Below are positions 22,597 to 23,178 of a stretch of DNA of 23,178 nucleotides, one piece after another. A model generated the notes under the pieces. The model was given only the letters and a program-made list of their open reading frames with translations, was not told where the DNA came from and searched no databases. Source of the DNA: Acidobacteriota bacterium (lineage in GTDB: Bacteria > Acidobacteriota > Terriglobia > Terriglobales > Acidobacteriaceae); assembly GCA_021779695.1 (NCBI GenBank), contig JAJYAE010000029.1:1-23178 (forward strand), given 5' to 3'. The first letter of the stretch is position 1. Each line of letters begins with the position of its first letter. The position numbers and the translations under genes were made by a program.

Positions 22597-22624
22597 GACA
22601 CTCGCTCTCCATGATGCGTAATGT
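22595..22624 (+). promoter_or_regulatory. candidate promoter of the TonB-dependent receptor gene
   Basis: A perfect -35 box TTGACA (22595-22600) and TAATGT (22619-22624, matching the three most conserved -10 bases T, A and T) are separated by 18 nt. The predicted leader to ATG 22757 is about 125 nt. Confidence 0.5.
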
Positions 22625-22743
22625 GGGGCGGCATTGGAACAACTGTGCTTCTGGCGTAGGTGTGTGCTCGATGTTATTCCCTGATCACCGTCCGCTTGCG
22701 GCGCACTGTTTTAACTCTCTGCACTGAAAGAAAAGGAACCCTA

Positions 22744-22750
22744 AAGGAGG
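22744..22750 (+). promoter_or_regulatory. perfect Shine-Dalgarno of the TonB-receptor gene
   Basis: AAGGAGG lies 6 nt before ATG 22757 and fixes that start, ahead of a clear signal peptide. Confidence 0.85.
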
Positions 22751-22756
22751 CCACCG

Positions 22757-23178
22757 ATGCGCACATTCCGGCTCGGTTTTACCCTGATGATTCTTCTGAC
22801 CTCGGCAGCCAGCTTGCTTGGACAGGCGGGGCAGACAGGCACGATCCTTGGAACGGTGACCGATAGTACGGGTGCTGTAGTACCCGGGGTGGCAGTCACC
22901 GTTACAAACACATCAACCAACGTAGCTTTCCGGACTGTCACCAGTTCCTCGGGCGACTACCAGGCCCCAGATCGGCTCCCCGGTCCCTACTCAGTCACTG
23001 CGGTGGCGAAGGGGTTCCAAAAGGCCGTTACCAGTGGATTCACCCTCACAGTTGACCAGAAGGTTCGCGTCAACATCACCCTCAAACCCGGTGAAGTCAC
23101 CGAGACGATGAGCGTCACGGCGCAAGGCGTGGCACTCGATACCGATAGCGAAGCGCTATCCACTCTGGTCAGTCAGCA
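22757..23178 (+). CDS. TonB-dependent receptor with carboxypeptidase-regulatory-like N-terminal domain, 3' part missing
   Basis: The first 140 residues of an outer-membrane protein that leaves the window at its right edge. A signal peptide (MRTFRLGFTLMILLTSAASLLGQ) is followed by a carboxypeptidase-regulatory-like beta-sandwich (about 27-113: GTILGTVTDSTGAVVPGVAV ... SGDYQAPDRLPGPYSVTAVAKGF ... VRVNITLKPGEV). Then comes TETMSVTAQGVALDTDSEALS, which is how the plug region of Oar-like or SusC-like TonB receptors begins. Acidobacteriota carry many such very large receptors for uptake of glycans or peptides. The barrel is not visible, so the receptor identity is inferred from the N-terminus. The divergent GH106 enzyme suggests uptake of a rhamnose-containing saccharide. 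Confidence 0.85.
   Translation, partial: MRTFRLGFTLMILLTSAASLLGQAGQTGTILGTVTDSTGAVVPGVAVTVTNTSTNVAFRTVTSSSGDYQAPDRLPGPYSVTAVAKGFQKAVTSGFTLTVDQKVRVNITLKPGEVTETMSVTAQGVALDTDSEALSTLVSQ

Larger units (their letters stand above)
22163..22756. other. 594-bp divergent control region between GH106 and TonB-receptor genes
   Basis: No gene here is convincing. The stretch contains the Shine-Dalgarno sequences of both neighbours, a weak minus-strand promoter candidate (TTCCGA 22300-22295, 18 nt, TAATGT 22276-22271), and an inverted repeat GGACTCG (22421-22427)/CGAGTCC (22450-22456) overlapped by a GCCG-AGTC-CGGC hairpin (22448-22459). It also holds the receptor promoter and operator candidate at 22576-22624. 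An 84-codon plus-strand frame (22360-22614) runs through those promoter elements and is not credible. Confidence 0.6.

Noticed and set aside
22360..22614. 84-codon plus-strand frame upstream of the TonB receptor
   Set aside because: It has no clear Shine-Dalgarno, an Arg/Pro-rich sequence, and runs through the inverted repeat and TTGACA promoter elements.

Overview
The window looks like a chromosomal segment of an Acidobacteriota bacterium, probably of the family Acidobacteriaceae. This placement is an inference. It rests on a moderately GC-rich sequence, a carboxypeptidase-regulatory-like domain fused to the start of a TonB-dependent receptor, a large secreted GH106-type rhamnosidase, and the mix of housekeeping genes. 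About 90% of the window is coding. I see no prophage, insertion sequence, transposase, integrase, CRISPR array or recognisable defence island.

Layout, left to right. (1) 1-4244, minus strand: a DNA double-strand-break repair pair, an AddB-like inactive-helicase/PD-(D/E)XK nuclease followed by an AddA/UvrD helicase that overlaps it by 8 bp and runs off the left edge. (2) 4323-7657, plus: a CusF-Sco1 fusion lipoprotein, a small four-helix membrane protein and an ABC exporter half-transporter. (3) 7840-8652: an IclR-family regulator, with a perfect palindrome just upstream. (4) 8874-8951: tRNA-Asp(GTC), followed 77 bp later by a second copy of part of its 3' half, in an otherwise gene-poor 386-bp stretch. 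(5) 10986-9338, minus: plsY-gpsA, an ATGA-coupled glycerol-3-phosphate/phospholipid operon. (6) A GYD-domain protein (plus) and a convergent six-helix membrane protein (minus). (7) 12460-15859, plus: leuS and a tightly linked membrane protein. (8) 18123-15872, minus: acpS, a lone MCE/MlaD-type protein with five tandem 34-residue repeats, and a c-type cytochrome P460. (9) 18295-18699, plus: a small protein I do not recognise, ending at a strong bidirectional terminator. (10) 22162-18776, minus: a secreted GH106-type glycoside hydrolase, divergent from (11) 22757-end, plus: the N-terminus of a TonB-dependent receptor.

How the genes fit together. plsY, gpsA and acpS serve phospholipid and fatty-acid synthesis, and the MCE protein probably serves lipid traffic in the envelope. 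The Sco lipoprotein points to copper delivery to a respiratory oxidase. The rhamnosidase and receptor face away from one another across a 594-bp control region and probably form a small glycan-use locus.

The most distinctive regulatory signal is in the start regions. Several genes without a usable Shine-Dalgarno sequence have promoter-like -35/-10 pairs whose -10 element ends only 5-10 nt before the start codon (AddB-like, Sco, the 12249 membrane protein, plsY). This suggests leaderless or nearly leaderless mRNAs. Genes with good Shine-Dalgarno sequences (cytochrome P460, GH106, TonB receptor, leuS) coexist with them. I found no clear evidence for an entirely new multi-gene system.
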